Shown: positions 24,987-33,666 of the stretch, one piece after another
How positions within the stretch are numbered: position 1 is the first letter of the stretch
Layout: each line of letters opens with the position of its first letter
Source of the DNA: Acidobacteriota bacterium
Lineage (GTDB): Bacteria; Acidobacteriota; Holophagae; Acanthopleuribacterales; Acanthopleuribacteraceae
Reading direction: 5' to 3'
DNA length: 64,000 bases
Assembly (NCBI GenBank): GCA_020637335.1
Contig: JACJWC010000022.1
Location: forward strand, 1-64,000
Translations under genes and position numbers: made by a program
Notes under the pieces: model-generated
Databases searched by the model: none
The model's input: only the letters and a program-made list of their open reading frames with translations
What the model was told of the DNA's origin: nothing

Positions 24987-25294
24987 GAACGTCCCGCTGC
25001 TGCCAGCTTCATGTAGGAAGCTTTTTGGTCTGCGGCAATGCGTTGGCAGTTGGGCCGTTGCAAGAGTCGGGGCTCGGGTTTAAGGGCTTCGAGATAGTGC
25101 AAAATGGCTTGCGACTCGCTCAAACTGTGTTCTCCGAATTGGAGGGCCGGCATTTTGCCCAATGGACTGAGGGCCAAAAACCACTCTTCCTGGTTGGGAC
25201 GGGTTTCTACCTCGTCAAATTCCAAGCCTTTTTCGAGTAAGCCGAGTTTGGCCACGTTGTAGTAGTTGCTAACACCGAGCCCGTAGAGTTTCAT
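24983..25294 (-). CDS. GST N-terminal (thioredoxin-fold) domain, C-terminal domain missing
   Basis: The 103 residues contain a complete GST thioredoxin-like domain: YGLGVSNYYNVAKLGLLEKG, a PLGKMPALQFGEHSLSESQAILHYLE glutathione-binding core with cis-Pro and the Ser-x-Ala motif. The usual helical domain of about 100 residues is absent; the frame stops after QKASYMKLAAAGRS. Because the stop is coupled to the next gene, the truncation seems old rather than a sequencing error. It may be a stand-alone glutaredoxin-like protein or a decaying gene. Confidence 0.75.
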   Translation of the reverse strand: MKLYGLGVSNYYNVAKLGLLEKGLEFDEVETRPNQEEWFLALSPLGKMPALQFGEHSLSESQAILHYLEALKPEPRLLQRPNCQRIAADQKASYMKLAAAGRS

Positions 25295-26010
25295 GGTTTT
25301 TCCTCCTGCGAATAAATGATTTGAATTTGAACTGGCTGCTCAGAGCGCAAGTTTACAGAGCATGAACGATTTTCATCAGAAATGGTTCCAACCAGGTATT
25401 GCGTGGAGATGTTTTCAGAGCTGAAAGTGGTTTCGGTCAATTCAAAACCATCTGCTTGAAGCTTTTCCCGGTAAAATTGGACGGCCTGATCAAAATCACC
25501 GGAATAAGTCAGGATCAAAGTGCCGCTAACCCCATTTTGGCTATTGGAATTCATGTGACCAGAGACCTGGGAATTGGGAATTTGGGGCACCCATTCGGGT
25601 AAATTCTCGATTTTGTCCTTGGAGATGGTCATGGAGCCTTCGGGTGTTTCGACGGAAACGCCGCCTTCCGCCTCATTAAAGGAGATGGTGGATTCTCCTT
25701 CTTTGGTTTTAAAGCTGATTTTGCCGTTCTCGATATCCTCCAAAGTGACGGTGACCTCCTCACCGGTTTTGGTGTTCTTGAAGGTGTAAGAATCTGCTGT
25801 GTAATCGACCAGTTCTACATCAGGATTGGCCATGTCGTAGATTTTGGCAGTGGCCAAGCCAGGGTTTTCGTCCATTTCCTTTGCGAATTCATTGACTTTT
25901 TTGCTAGCCCAAAAACCTAATCCCACTACGGCAACGATCCCGATGAGGGTAATCCCCCCACAACCAATTAAGGCCCAGCCCCATACGGGCATTCCTTTTT
26001 TTTCTGTCAT
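25291..26010 (-). CDS. Hypothetical membrane-anchored protein
   Basis: The 239-residue protein has one N-terminal membrane helix (WGWALIGCGGITLIGIVAVVGLG) with the rest outside the cytoplasm. Residues about 60-135 look like a beta-rich repeat (DSYTFKNTKTGEEVTVTLEDI... ISFKTKEGESTISF), with regularly spaced Thr, Glu and Lys. The C-terminal part, TYSGDFDQAVQFYREKLQADGFEL, resembles a common ferredoxin-like surface domain. GGAGGAG lies upstream of the ATG. It begins a three-gene operon with the truncated GST and yccF genes. Confidence 0.7.
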   Translation of the reverse strand: MTEKKGMPVWGWALIGCGGITLIGIVAVVGLGFWASKKVNEFAKEMDENPGLATAKIYDMANPDVELVDYTADSYTFKNTKTGEEVTVTLEDIENGKISFKTKEGESTISFNEAEGGVSVETPEGSMTISKDKIENLPEWVPQIPNSQVSGHMNSNSQNGVSGTLILTYSGDFDQAVQFYREKLQADGFELTETTFSSENISTQYLVGTISDENRSCSVNLRSEQPVQIQIIYSQEEKP

Positions 26011-26070
26011 AAACTCCTCCTGAAACTTATAGGGTATTTTGAGACAGGGTCCGCCAATTGTAAATCGGAC

Positions 26071-27135
26071 CTACTCCAAAGGCAGGAGTTCCTGTTCAAA
26101 ATCCTGAGGTGTTTTGAGATTGCTCACACCGAGTCCGAGCAGACGCACGGGCCGGCGATTGTACTGCGACTGTTCCAAAAGGTATTTGGCCGTTTGCCAA
26201 AGTGCCTGCAGGTTATCGGGTTCGGCTTGAAGGCTGCACTGGTGACTGTGCGTTTCAAAATTTTCGTAACGAATCTTGAGTGAGACGGTTCGGCCACTGA
26301 GCTGGTGTTTGTGCAGGCGTCGATCCAATTCGACACATACTTGATAGAGTTCGCGCCGAATTTCTAAAACGCTGCGCAGATCTGTAAAAAAGGTTTCTTC
26401 CACGCTAACCGATTTGCGGATCCGCTCGGTGCGAACGGGACGGTCATCCAGACCCTGGGCAATTTGGTAATAGAAATGCCCAGTTTTTCCAAACAGCTGA
26501 ACCAATTCCGCTTCACTGCGTGCCTGAAGATCGCCACCGGTCTGGATGCCGAGTTCTTTCATGCGTTTCTCGGTGGAAGGTCCAATGCCGTAAAATTTGC
26601 GGATGGGCAAGGTTTGGATAAAACTGAATGCGGCTTCCGGTGGAATATAGAATTGACCATTGGGTTTGTGCATATCGGACGCGACCTTGGCCAGGAATTT
26701 ATTGGGCGCAATACCCGCAGAACAGGTTAGCTGGGTGGTATCTGCAACGGCCTGGCGAATCGATTGGGCCAGAAATTCCGGACGACCTGCATCGGGATGG
26801 TCCGTTACATCCAGAAAGGCTTCATCCAGAGAAAGCGGCTCGATTAGGCCGGTAAACGCTTCAAAGATATCGCGAATTTGGTGGGAAACACCGCGGTACA
26901 CTTCAAAGCGATGCTTCACAAAATGCAACTGAGGGCATAAGCGTAGGGCTTGCGCGGCAGGCATTGCTGATCGCACACCGAAGGCACGTGCCTCATAACT
27001 GGCGGCCGCAACAACACCGCGGCCCTGCGGCGAACCGCCTACCGCAACCGGTTTTCCCCGTAGGTGCGGAAAGTCACGTTGTTCCACCGAAGCAAAAAAG
27101 GCGTCCATATCGATGTGAAGAATTAACCGCTTCAT
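26071..27135 (-). CDS. dinB: DNA polymerase IV (Y-family translesion polymerase)
   Basis: The 354-residue protein has all Y-family motifs: HIDMDAFFASVEQ with metal-binding D9, a YEARAFGVRSAMP fingers region, and PLSLDEAFLDV with catalytic D104 and E105. Helix-hairpin-helix thumb residues (RKFYGIGPSTEKRMKELGI) and the little-finger domain with SVSVEETF follow. It replicates past damaged bases without proofreading. The normal length suggests an active enzyme; the C terminus has no obvious beta-clamp QLxLF peptide, only DFEQELLPLE. No convincing LexA box is visible upstream. Confidence 0.96.
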   Translation of the reverse strand: MKRLILHIDMDAFFASVEQRDFPHLRGKPVAVGGSPQGRGVVAAASYEARAFGVRSAMPAAQALRLCPQLHFVKHRFEVYRGVSHQIRDIFEAFTGLIEPLSLDEAFLDVTDHPDAGRPEFLAQSIRQAVADTTQLTCSAGIAPNKFLAKVASDMHKPNGQFYIPPEAAFSFIQTLPIRKFYGIGPSTEKRMKELGIQTGGDLQARSEAELVQLFGKTGHFYYQIAQGLDDRPVRTERIRKSVSVEETFFTDLRSVLEIRRELYQVCVELDRRLHKHQLSGRTVSLKIRYENFETHSHQCSLQAEPDNLQALWQTAKYLLEQSQYNRRPVRLLGLGVSNLKTPQDFEQELLPLE

Positions 27136-27243
27136 GCCGATATTTTAACGTGTGGCCCATTAGTAGGATGACAAGAACACTGGATTAACCCGTAAAACTT
27201 TGGTTCTGGGTGATTTGCAACTGCGGGCTGAAGGAGGCATGGT

Positions 27244-29481
27244 TTGGACGAAGTGTGGCGGTCCGGTCCCGAATCTGATTTTTCAGCGTGGATTCAAAAA
27301 TTTCCCAGCCCGGTTGCCTATGTGAATCAGGTGGGCAAGCCACAGGTTTGGAGCCCTGCCTTGGCACGGCTTCTGTGGGATCCGGAAGGCGTTGCTGCCG
27401 CTTGGCCTCGCGTGTGGCAAGCCTTGGATGTGGATGCCGCCTGCAAACAGGTGGAGATGATTCATTGGCCCGTCGGGGACGAAGATCGCTTTATTGAGGT
27501 TCAGGCCCAAGCCTGGAAAAATGGCTTTTTAATCAGCTTCACCAACGTTACCGACCGCTATCAATCCTTGACGGCACTTCAGGCTGCTGAAACGCGCTTT
27601 TATTTGTTGGCCCAGGCCGCCTCGGTTGGCATATTGCGTTTTCGCATGGATGGCGGTTGTATTTTTGTCAACCATCACTGGACACGAATGGCCCAGTTGG
27701 ATTTAGCCAAGAGCCTGGGAAAAGGCTGGTTGGATGCTATTGCAAGTGAGGATCGCGAGAACCTGACCCCGCTCCTGGCCACCCTGTGGGGCAGGGATCA
27801 GGAAATCCATTTTGAATTTAAGTTGCGCAGCGCCCAACAGGTGATTTGGATTCAGGCGCGATTGGGTCCTGAACGCGACGGGGACGGTCGTCTGACTGGC
27901 TACCTGATGACCCTGTTTGATGTGTCCGATCGCAAACGCGCCGAGGCGGCTCTGGGTGCCTCTCAAGCCAATATGCAGGCGATTTTGGATACGAGTGCTG
28001 AAGGGATCGTTACTTTGGATGCGTCCGGTGTCATTTTGGCGGTGAATCATGCCTTGGAAAAAATGATTGGCTACCGCCAGAATGAATTATTCGGGTTGAA
28101 TTTTCAGAAATTGATTCAATGGGTAGAAGAGCCGGATCCCAATCCGCGACCGGACGCAGGGCAAGACTTTCTATCGGAGCGCAGGGCGTGGATTCGGCAC
28201 CGCAAAGGGCGCAGAGTGCCCATAGCGGTTCGGTTTAAACAGGTTGTGATTAATGAGGAACGACCGCTATTAACGGCTATCATCCGCGATGAAACGGTGG
28301 TTTACGAGTTAGAGGAAAAGTTCCGCCACACCCAGAAGATGGAAGGGCTGGGTTTGTTGGCAGGTTCAGTCGCACATGATTTTAATAACTTATTGACCGC
28401 TATTTTGGGGTTTGCCGAGTTGGGTGAAACCGCGCCTGACTCCGCTCAAAATGCGCTTCAGGAAATTCACAAAGCCGGTCTGCGCGCCAAGGAACTGGTT
28501 CAACAAATTCTGACCTTTAGCCGCAAATACGAGCAAGAAAAAGTGGTTGTGCCTCTGAATTCCGAGGTCAAAGAGGCGCTTAATCTGGTTCGAGGGACAT
28601 TGCCTTCATCCGTTGAATTGTTGTGTGAACTCGATCCCGAATGCGGATTTGTTGAGGTCGCCCAAACGCAGATCCATCAGATTCTCATGAACCTGTGTAC
28701 CAACGCCTATCACGCTTTGCCAGACGGAATCGGAACCATCCGCGTGTCGTTGTCGGCGGTCAGCCGGAAACCGGATTGGCCTGCCAATGTGCAGAACTGG
28801 ATTTGTTTATCCATTCGCGATAATGGATTTGGCATGGATTCCGACCAACTGACCCGAATTTTTGATCCGTTCTACACGACTAAGGCCAAGGGCAAGGGCA
28901 CAGGAATGGGCCTTGCCGTTATCCGTGGCATTGTCAGTTCAATTAAAGGCTTCATCGAGGTGGACAGTGAAAAGGGCAAAGGCACCGAGTTTCGGGTTTA
29001 CCTGCCCCAAGCGGCGCCCCTTGAACCGCGCAAAAGTAAAGCCAAACCGGTTGATTCTCTCGCCGGCACCGGGCGTATTTTCATCCTGGATGATGAACCG
29101 CAAATCTTAAAGTTGATGAGTGAGTTCCTGACCCGTTTAGGTTACGCGGTCCAAACCGAAATCTCGCCCGAAGCCGCTCTGGAACTCCTGACCCAGGATG
29201 AAACTTTTGATTTGTTGATAACCGATTTGACCATGCCGAGAATGAATGGCTTTGAAGTCGCTCGCGCCGTTAAAAACCACAAACCCGAAATGCCGATTTT
29301 TATGATTAGCGGTATCCGTGATGGGCGCACAACGCAGCTCTTACGCAGTTCGGGTATTGATAAATTCTTCCAGAAACCGTTGGACTTTAAACAGTTTGCC
29401 CGTGAAACCAAAAATATTCTTGCCCAGTACCGGTCAGGAACTTTGAGTGACGGAGGACTCCGCAGCTCGATCGGGAAATAA
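27244..29481 (+). CDS. PAS-domain hybrid histidine kinase with C-terminal receiver
   Basis: The 745-residue cytoplasmic sensor has PAS-like segments at about 20-110, 115-230 (RFRMDGGCIFVNHHW) and 235-360 (ILDTSAEGIVTLDASGVILAVN). The HisKA domain carries H378 in AHDFNNLLTAILG. The ATP-binding N box is in NLCTNAYHALPDG, with G boxes in DNGFGMD and GKGTGMGLAV. A receiver follows from about 610, with phospho-acceptor D661 in LITDLTMP. The start is TTG, supported by AAGGAGG seven bases upstream; the ATG at 27239 is out of frame. The 3' end overlaps the convergent kinase gene by 48 bases. Confidence 0.93.
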   Translation: MDEVWRSGPESDFSAWIQKFPSPVAYVNQVGKPQVWSPALARLLWDPEGVAAAWPRVWQALDVDAACKQVEMIHWPVGDEDRFIEVQAQAWKNGFLISFTNVTDRYQSLTALQAAETRFYLLAQAASVGILRFRMDGGCIFVNHHWTRMAQLDLAKSLGKGWLDAIASEDRENLTPLLATLWGRDQEIHFEFKLRSAQQVIWIQARLGPERDGDGRLTGYLMTLFDVSDRKRAEAALGASQANMQAILDTSAEGIVTLDASGVILAVNHALEKMIGYRQNELFGLNFQKLIQWVEEPDPNPRPDAGQDFLSERRAWIRHRKGRRVPIAVRFKQVVINEERPLLTAIIRDETVVYELEEKFRHTQKMEGLGLLAGSVAHDFNNLLTAILGFAELGETAPDSAQNALQEIHKAGLRAKELVQQILTFSRKYEQEKVVVPLNSEVKEALNLVRGTLPSSVELLCELDPECGFVEVAQTQIHQILMNLCTNAYHALPDGIGTIRVSLSAVSRKPDWPANVQNWICLSIRDNGFGMDSDQLTRIFDPFYTTKAKGKGTGMGLAVIRGIVSSIKGFIEVDSEKGKGTEFRVYLPQAAPLEPRKSKAKPVDSLAGTGRIFILDDEPQILKLMSEFLTRLGYAVQTEISPEAALELLTQDETFDLLITDLTMPRMNGFEVARAVKNHKPEMPIFMISGIRDGRTTQLLRSSGIDKFFQKPLDFKQFARETKNILAQYRSGTLSDGGLRSSIGK

Positions 29482-31437
29482 CAATACAAACTTTGAACCC
29501 TTCCCCGGTGCACTGGTCACAGAATATCCACCATGGTGAGCCCGTACCACCCCGGATAAAACGGATAAACCCATGCCGCGTCCCTGAAACTTGCTTGAAA
29601 AGAAGGGGTCGAAAATACGTTCCAATTGGCGCTCATCCATGCCACATCCTGTATCCGAACAGGTAATGCGAATATAGTGGCCGGGCGGTAAATCCTGGCC
29701 TGCAAAACTATCGCGTAGGTTGGTTGCAGGATAGGGGATCCGGTCCAGGAACAAGCGAATCTCGCCACCTTCCTCTGGCAACGCCTCCAATGCATTGCGC
29801 AAGAGAATGCGCATGGCTTCCAGCAATTGGCTACGATCCCCGACAAAGGTGTGCGGGTGACTAGGTCGATTGAACTGGATTAAAACGCCCGGTTTCGCCG
29901 GATCCGTTTCTTCTATGGCTTCGCCAATCAGTTCACCTGCTTCCAAAAGGTCAAAGGCGCGCATGGCTTTGCCCGAAAAAGCCAGCAGCAAATCGACCAG
30001 TTTGGCGGCCTTGTGGGCCCCCAGTTCTGCTTTGTTGAGTAAACCCGATCCCTGTGGGGTGCTCTCGTGTTTGGCCAGTTCTATGTTGCCCAGAATGCCG
30101 GTCAAGAGATTGTTGAAATCGTGGCAAATTCCACCGGCCATAACGCCTAAGCTTTCCCATTTCATCTGGCGGTGGCGAATGGCCTCTTCGCGCTTCTTTT
30201 CCGTTATGTTCTCCACTAGGGCAATGACCCCTTCGAAAACTTCCTCATCATTAAAAAGCGGTGTATTAAACCATTGACAATAAATGATTTTGTTGTTTTT
30301 GGTCAGGTTGGGCGTGATCGCGTGTTGTCCCGTTAAGAGCCGATATGGGTTAAGCCAAATTCCCGAAATGGATTGGTTGTCCTGGTGGGGAAAAAGGAAG
30401 TTGCAGGTTTTACCAACACAATCTTCTGCGCGATAGCCAAACATTTTTTCGGCTGAACGGTTCCAGTCCAGAATAATACCATTGGCATCCATATCGATCA
30501 CGGCCAGTGGTGTATTGTTGAGATGGGCTTTAAAACGAACCAGAAGTTTATTGAGACTTTCCGTATGCAAACGTGTTTTGGCCTTAAATTGGGCCTGAGT
30601 ATGGATGAAGGTAAACACCAGAATCAGGCCAATTAAGGCCAGCCAAAGGCTGCGCACAAAAACGGTAAGCGGATGCACGAATTTGGGATTGGCATCAAAT
30701 TGGGGAAGGGGTCCGATACGCATGGCGAGCGGAGTGCTGCCCACCTGAAAAACTTCAGACTTTAATTCGAGCCACGGACTGCGATAGCTGATTTCGGCTG
30801 GATCGACAATGTGCGTCAGCATGGGTTCTGGGTAATTTTCCAAAAAAACGACAGCCGCCAAATCCGGTTGAAGGTGTTCATTCTGCTCTAAAATTTGGCT
30901 CTGATCGACAGAGGCGACCAGCCAGTAGACCTTTTGGCGGTAATACACCCACCGCGCAAAAAGCAAATGATCGAAGCCCGATTCATCGGGAATGAGGAAA
31001 ATGCCGGTTTGATCGTCGTTGGCGACCAGGCGTTGGGGTTCCAAGGCATAATGCTCGGTGCCGGGTTTGCGATAGAGTTCCGTAACATATTCAGGCCGCT
31101 CGCTTCCGCCCGCAAGCACCCATAAGTCGACTTTCTGCAAGTAAGAAAAACGGGCGGAGTTGGGCCAGTTAAAAGCGGAAGGGTCAGCCTGCAGCAGGGT
31201 GGGGATGGCAAACGTTTCCAGCAGGGCGAGGGTAGCGTCCACTTGGCCAAAAGCGGCTTGGATGGTTTGGACCACGGTTGTTTTTTGGCGTTGATACAGC
31301 TCCTGTGCGAGGTTAATGTTCTTGTGGTATTCGCGATAGCTTCCGCCAACACCCATCACCAGACCGGATAGGATTACCACCCAGGTCCATGTGTTGTAAT
31401 ACATGTCTCGTGCACTTTTTTTAAAGTCCCGCAGCAT
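29434..31437 (-). CDS. Membrane-bound PAS sensor histidine kinase
   Basis: The 667-residue protein has a first transmembrane helix at about residues 13-35, a periplasmic sensor domain of about 230 residues, a second helix (LTVFVRSLWLALIGLILVFTFI) and a PAS domain (TPLAVIDMDANGIILDWNRS). A HisKA domain follows with H439 in CHDFNNLLTGILG, the same HDFNNLL subtype as the neighbour at 27244. HATPase motifs are LLRNALEALPEE, SDTGCGMDE and GRGMGLSVL. There is no receiver domain. I preferred the ATG at 31437 because AGGAG lies just upstream; a longer frame starts at 31500. The partner response regulator is not obvious. Confidence 0.92.
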   Translation of the reverse strand: MLRDFKKSARDMYYNTWTWVVILSGLVMGVGGSYREYHKNINLAQELYQRQKTTVVQTIQAAFGQVDATLALLETFAIPTLLQADPSAFNWPNSARFSYLQKVDLWVLAGGSERPEYVTELYRKPGTEHYALEPQRLVANDDQTGIFLIPDESGFDHLLFARWVYYRQKVYWLVASVDQSQILEQNEHLQPDLAAVVFLENYPEPMLTHIVDPAEISYRSPWLELKSEVFQVGSTPLAMRIGPLPQFDANPKFVHPLTVFVRSLWLALIGLILVFTFIHTQAQFKAKTRLHTESLNKLLVRFKAHLNNTPLAVIDMDANGIILDWNRSAEKMFGYRAEDCVGKTCNFLFPHQDNQSISGIWLNPYRLLTGQHAITPNLTKNNKIIYCQWFNTPLFNDEEVFEGVIALVENITEKKREEAIRHRQMKWESLGVMAGGICHDFNNLLTGILGNIELAKHESTPQGSGLLNKAELGAHKAAKLVDLLLAFSGKAMRAFDLLEAGELIGEAIEETDPAKPGVLIQFNRPSHPHTFVGDRSQLLEAMRILLRNALEALPEEGGEIRLFLDRIPYPATNLRDSFAGQDLPPGHYIRITCSDTGCGMDERQLERIFDPFFSSKFQGRGMGLSVLSGVVRAHHGGYSVTSAPGKGSKFVLLFPDRAAESSVTQSS

Positions 31438-31622
31438 TGCTACTCCTGGTCCTGAATTCTTTATCGATTGATAACGACCAAAACTAAACTCCTGAGCCAA
31501 ATCCTTTCTCTGTGCTCAAATACTTGGTTCCCAGCTAGCTTCGCTTTAGAATGGTAGAGTTACTAAACTCCACTCTGCTGACTGCCGATAGTTTTCCCGA
31601 AAGGTTCAGGGATTCGTGTCCA

Positions 31623-32594
31623 ATGATTTACTTGCTCGCTTTTTTTGTTTTACTTAGCGTGTTTCTGATCGTGATCCTGATTCAGCAGCAGCGGGAACTT
31701 GCGCGGCTCAAAATCCCCGATCAGGTTGAAAAACAACGGGAACTGGCCATGTCGCAAAGTCAGTTGATGCGCATTGCCCATCATGCAGGTATGGCTGAAC
31801 TGAACCAGGGCATCCTCAAAAACATTTACAACATCTTGAGCACCGTTAATGTTTCCACGAGTGTGGTCAACGATCGTGCCCGCAAAATTGACATTCGCTC
31901 TTTGACCCGCCTTGCCGACTTGTTGGAAGAGAATCAAGCCCAGCTGGCCCAATTCCTGGCTACGGATCCCCGCGGCCAAAAATTTCCGAAAGCGTTGGGT
32001 CAACTCTCCGAATACATGAAGAATGTGCATGACGGGTTATTGGAGGAAATTGCCAACCTGACCGAAATTGTGCAGAAACTCAATCAAATCGTTAAAGCGC
32101 AACAGGCTTATGCCGGCGCTGAAGTGGCAGTTGAAGAATTTGACGTGAACCAGCTTTTGGAAGATTCGCTCCTGATGGAATCACGTACCTTTGAGGAACG
32201 CGACTGCAGCGTACGCGAAGAGCTGGATCCCAAACTCCCGCGTATCCTGACCCACAAGATCAAGCTGCTTCAAGTGGTGGTTACCTTAATGCGCAATGGG
32301 GCCGAAACGGTTAATGCCAACAGCCCGCCCGGAGAGCGTATTGTCCTGATCCGAACCTATTTTCGCGACAACCGGATATGTGTCGAAATCGGTGATCCAA
32401 AAGCCATTGAAACAGGTGAAATTATTGATCCGCTTTTGGCCAACACGGACAGTACAACCTTGACCCGCCGTTACTTCTCGCTATACTACTGCGCCTCGGC
32501 TGTGGCGGAAATGCACGGCGGCATCCGCATTTTCAGTGAGGGCCTGGGCCACGGTTCCCTGGTGCGTGTCGATTTACCTCAAAGCTTGAGGTAG
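31623..32594 (+). CDS. Membrane-anchored histidine-kinase-like protein, probably degenerate
   Basis: The 323-residue protein has one N-terminal helix (IYLLAFFVLLSVFLIVILI) and a coiled coil. AHHAGMAELNQGILKNIYNILSTVNVS follows, resembling kinases whose motif is GMAEIATGVLHNVGN; the His expected in that motif is K66 here. The ATPase part has a recognisable N box (LMRNGAETV), but the G1 region reads GDPKAI in place of DxGxG, and G2 is weak (EGLGHGSLV). It may be a pseudokinase or scaffold for the neighbouring kinases. The ATG at 31623 is preferred over 31551 because it opens at the membrane helix. Confidence 0.7.
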   Translation: MIYLLAFFVLLSVFLIVILIQQQRELARLKIPDQVEKQRELAMSQSQLMRIAHHAGMAELNQGILKNIYNILSTVNVSTSVVNDRARKIDIRSLTRLADLLEENQAQLAQFLATDPRGQKFPKALGQLSEYMKNVHDGLLEEIANLTEIVQKLNQIVKAQQAYAGAEVAVEEFDVNQLLEDSLLMESRTFEERDCSVREELDPKLPRILTHKIKLLQVVVTLMRNGAETVNANSPPGERIVLIRTYFRDNRICVEIGDPKAIETGEIIDPLLANTDSTTLTRRYFSLYYCASAVAEMHGGIRIFSEGLGHGSLVRVDLPQSLR

Positions 32595-33007
32595 GATTCG
32601 GCGCTTGTTAGCCGGCTCATGCGGATCTCTACCCGCAGTAGAGACTGGGGCACGACCTCGATCAGGACAAACTGCCAGGGAATCTCCGACACCGGGTATT
32701 GGCGCAAAAATTGGTCGGCAATGCGGGTCAACCGTTGTTCCTGGCGCGGGTGGATCAAGTCTGCCAGGCGGCGTTGGTGGCGTTTCCTGCGGGTCTTAAC
32801 TTCGACAAAAAGCACCCGCTGTGCATTGGCCATAGCGAGATCCAGTTCGGCTTTGCCCGAACGCCAATTCCGCGCCAGCAAGTGGTAGCCGCGGCGATGG
32901 AGGTAACGTCTTGCCCAATATTCGCCGCGTCCGCCCAAGCTGCGAATCCAGAACGGCGGCGGCATGAGCCATCCGCGAATCCGTTCTAAGAGGCCGAAGA
33001 GGGACAC
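32579..33007 (-). CDS. yraN: UPF0102 (YraN) family nuclease-fold protein
   Basis: The 142-residue protein matches the YraN family: GRGEYWARRYLHRRGYHLLARNWRSGKAELDLAMANAQRVLFVEVKTR. The E, D and ExK residues form a restriction-endonuclease-like metal site. YraN is suspected to act on DNA or RNA, with no settled function. The GTG at 33007 overlaps cmk by 22 bases; an alternative ATG at 32965 just before the conserved domain is also possible. It is the last gene of the rnc-rluB-cmk-yraN run, and its end overlaps the convergent kinase-like gene by 16 bases. Confidence 0.88.
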   Translation of the reverse strand: MSLFGLLERIRGWLMPPPFWIRSLGGRGEYWARRYLHRRGYHLLARNWRSGKAELDLAMANAQRVLFVEVKTRRKRHQRRLADLIHPRQEQRLTRIADQFLRQYPVSEIPWQFVLIEVVPQSLLRVEIRMSRLTSAESYLKL

Positions 33008-33666
33008 GCTTCCAGGCGACGATGAACTTCTTGCATAATAGCTGCGACGACCTGATCAATGGAAAGGGGATCTGTATCGAGGATCCAGGCATCGCTGGCC
33101 GGTTTTAAGGGCGCCAAGGCTCGGGTCTCGTCCTGATGATCGCGGTCGGCCACTGCTGCACGGATGGAGGCAAGGCTCTGCCCTTGTTGATCGCCACCCA
33201 ACTGCAACCAGCGCCGTTTGGCACGTTCATCAACGCTTGCGAGCATGAAGACCTTGAGAAATGCGTCGGGTACTACAACGGTTCCAATGTCGCGCCCATC
33301 TAAAATCATTTTTCCCTTGGCCGCCAAATCGCGTTGGATAGCGGTTAATTGCTGGCGTACCGCTGCATGGGAAGACACGAAGCTGACCTGTTCAGTTACG
33401 TTTTGGCTGCGAATGGCCTTGCTGACATCTCGGCCGTTAAGCTGGGTTTTGCCAAGCTGATAGGAGACTTGTAAGCTTTGTAACCACTCGGGTTGGTCCA
33501 ACCAGCTCGGGTCGGCACCCGCTTCTAACCAGGCATGGGTGATCGCGCGGTAGAGTGCGCCCGTATCGAGATGCGTCCAGCCCAATTCCTGGGCCAGACG
33601 CTTGGCGATTGTAGATTTGCCCACGCCACTGGGGCCATCCAAGGCAATTACCTGTTTAACGGTCAT
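32986..33666 (-). CDS. cmk: Cytidylate kinase
   Basis: The 226-residue enzyme phosphorylates CMP and dCMP. It begins with the P-loop DGPSGVGKSTIAKRLA, followed by LDTGALYRAITH (CMP-binding), DGRDIGTVVVPDAFLKVFMLA and RAKRRWLQL (lid). The NMP-binding insert (VSYQLGKTQLNGRDVSKAIRSQNVTEQVSFVS) is typical of Cmk. The start ATG overlaps the rluB stop (ATGA). Confidence 0.96.
   Translation of the reverse strand: MTVKQVIALDGPSGVGKSTIAKRLAQELGWTHLDTGALYRAITHAWLEAGADPSWLDQPEWLQSLQVSYQLGKTQLNGRDVSKAIRSQNVTEQVSFVSSHAAVRQQLTAIQRDLAAKGKMILDGRDIGTVVVPDAFLKVFMLASVDERAKRRWLQLGGDQQGQSLASIRAAVADRDHQDETRALAPLKPASDAWILDTDPLSIDQVVAAIMQEVHRRLEACPSSAS

Noticed and set aside
27136..27243. LexA box upstream of dinB
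   Set aside because: No palindrome of a known SOS-box type could be found; only a loose GAACAC.
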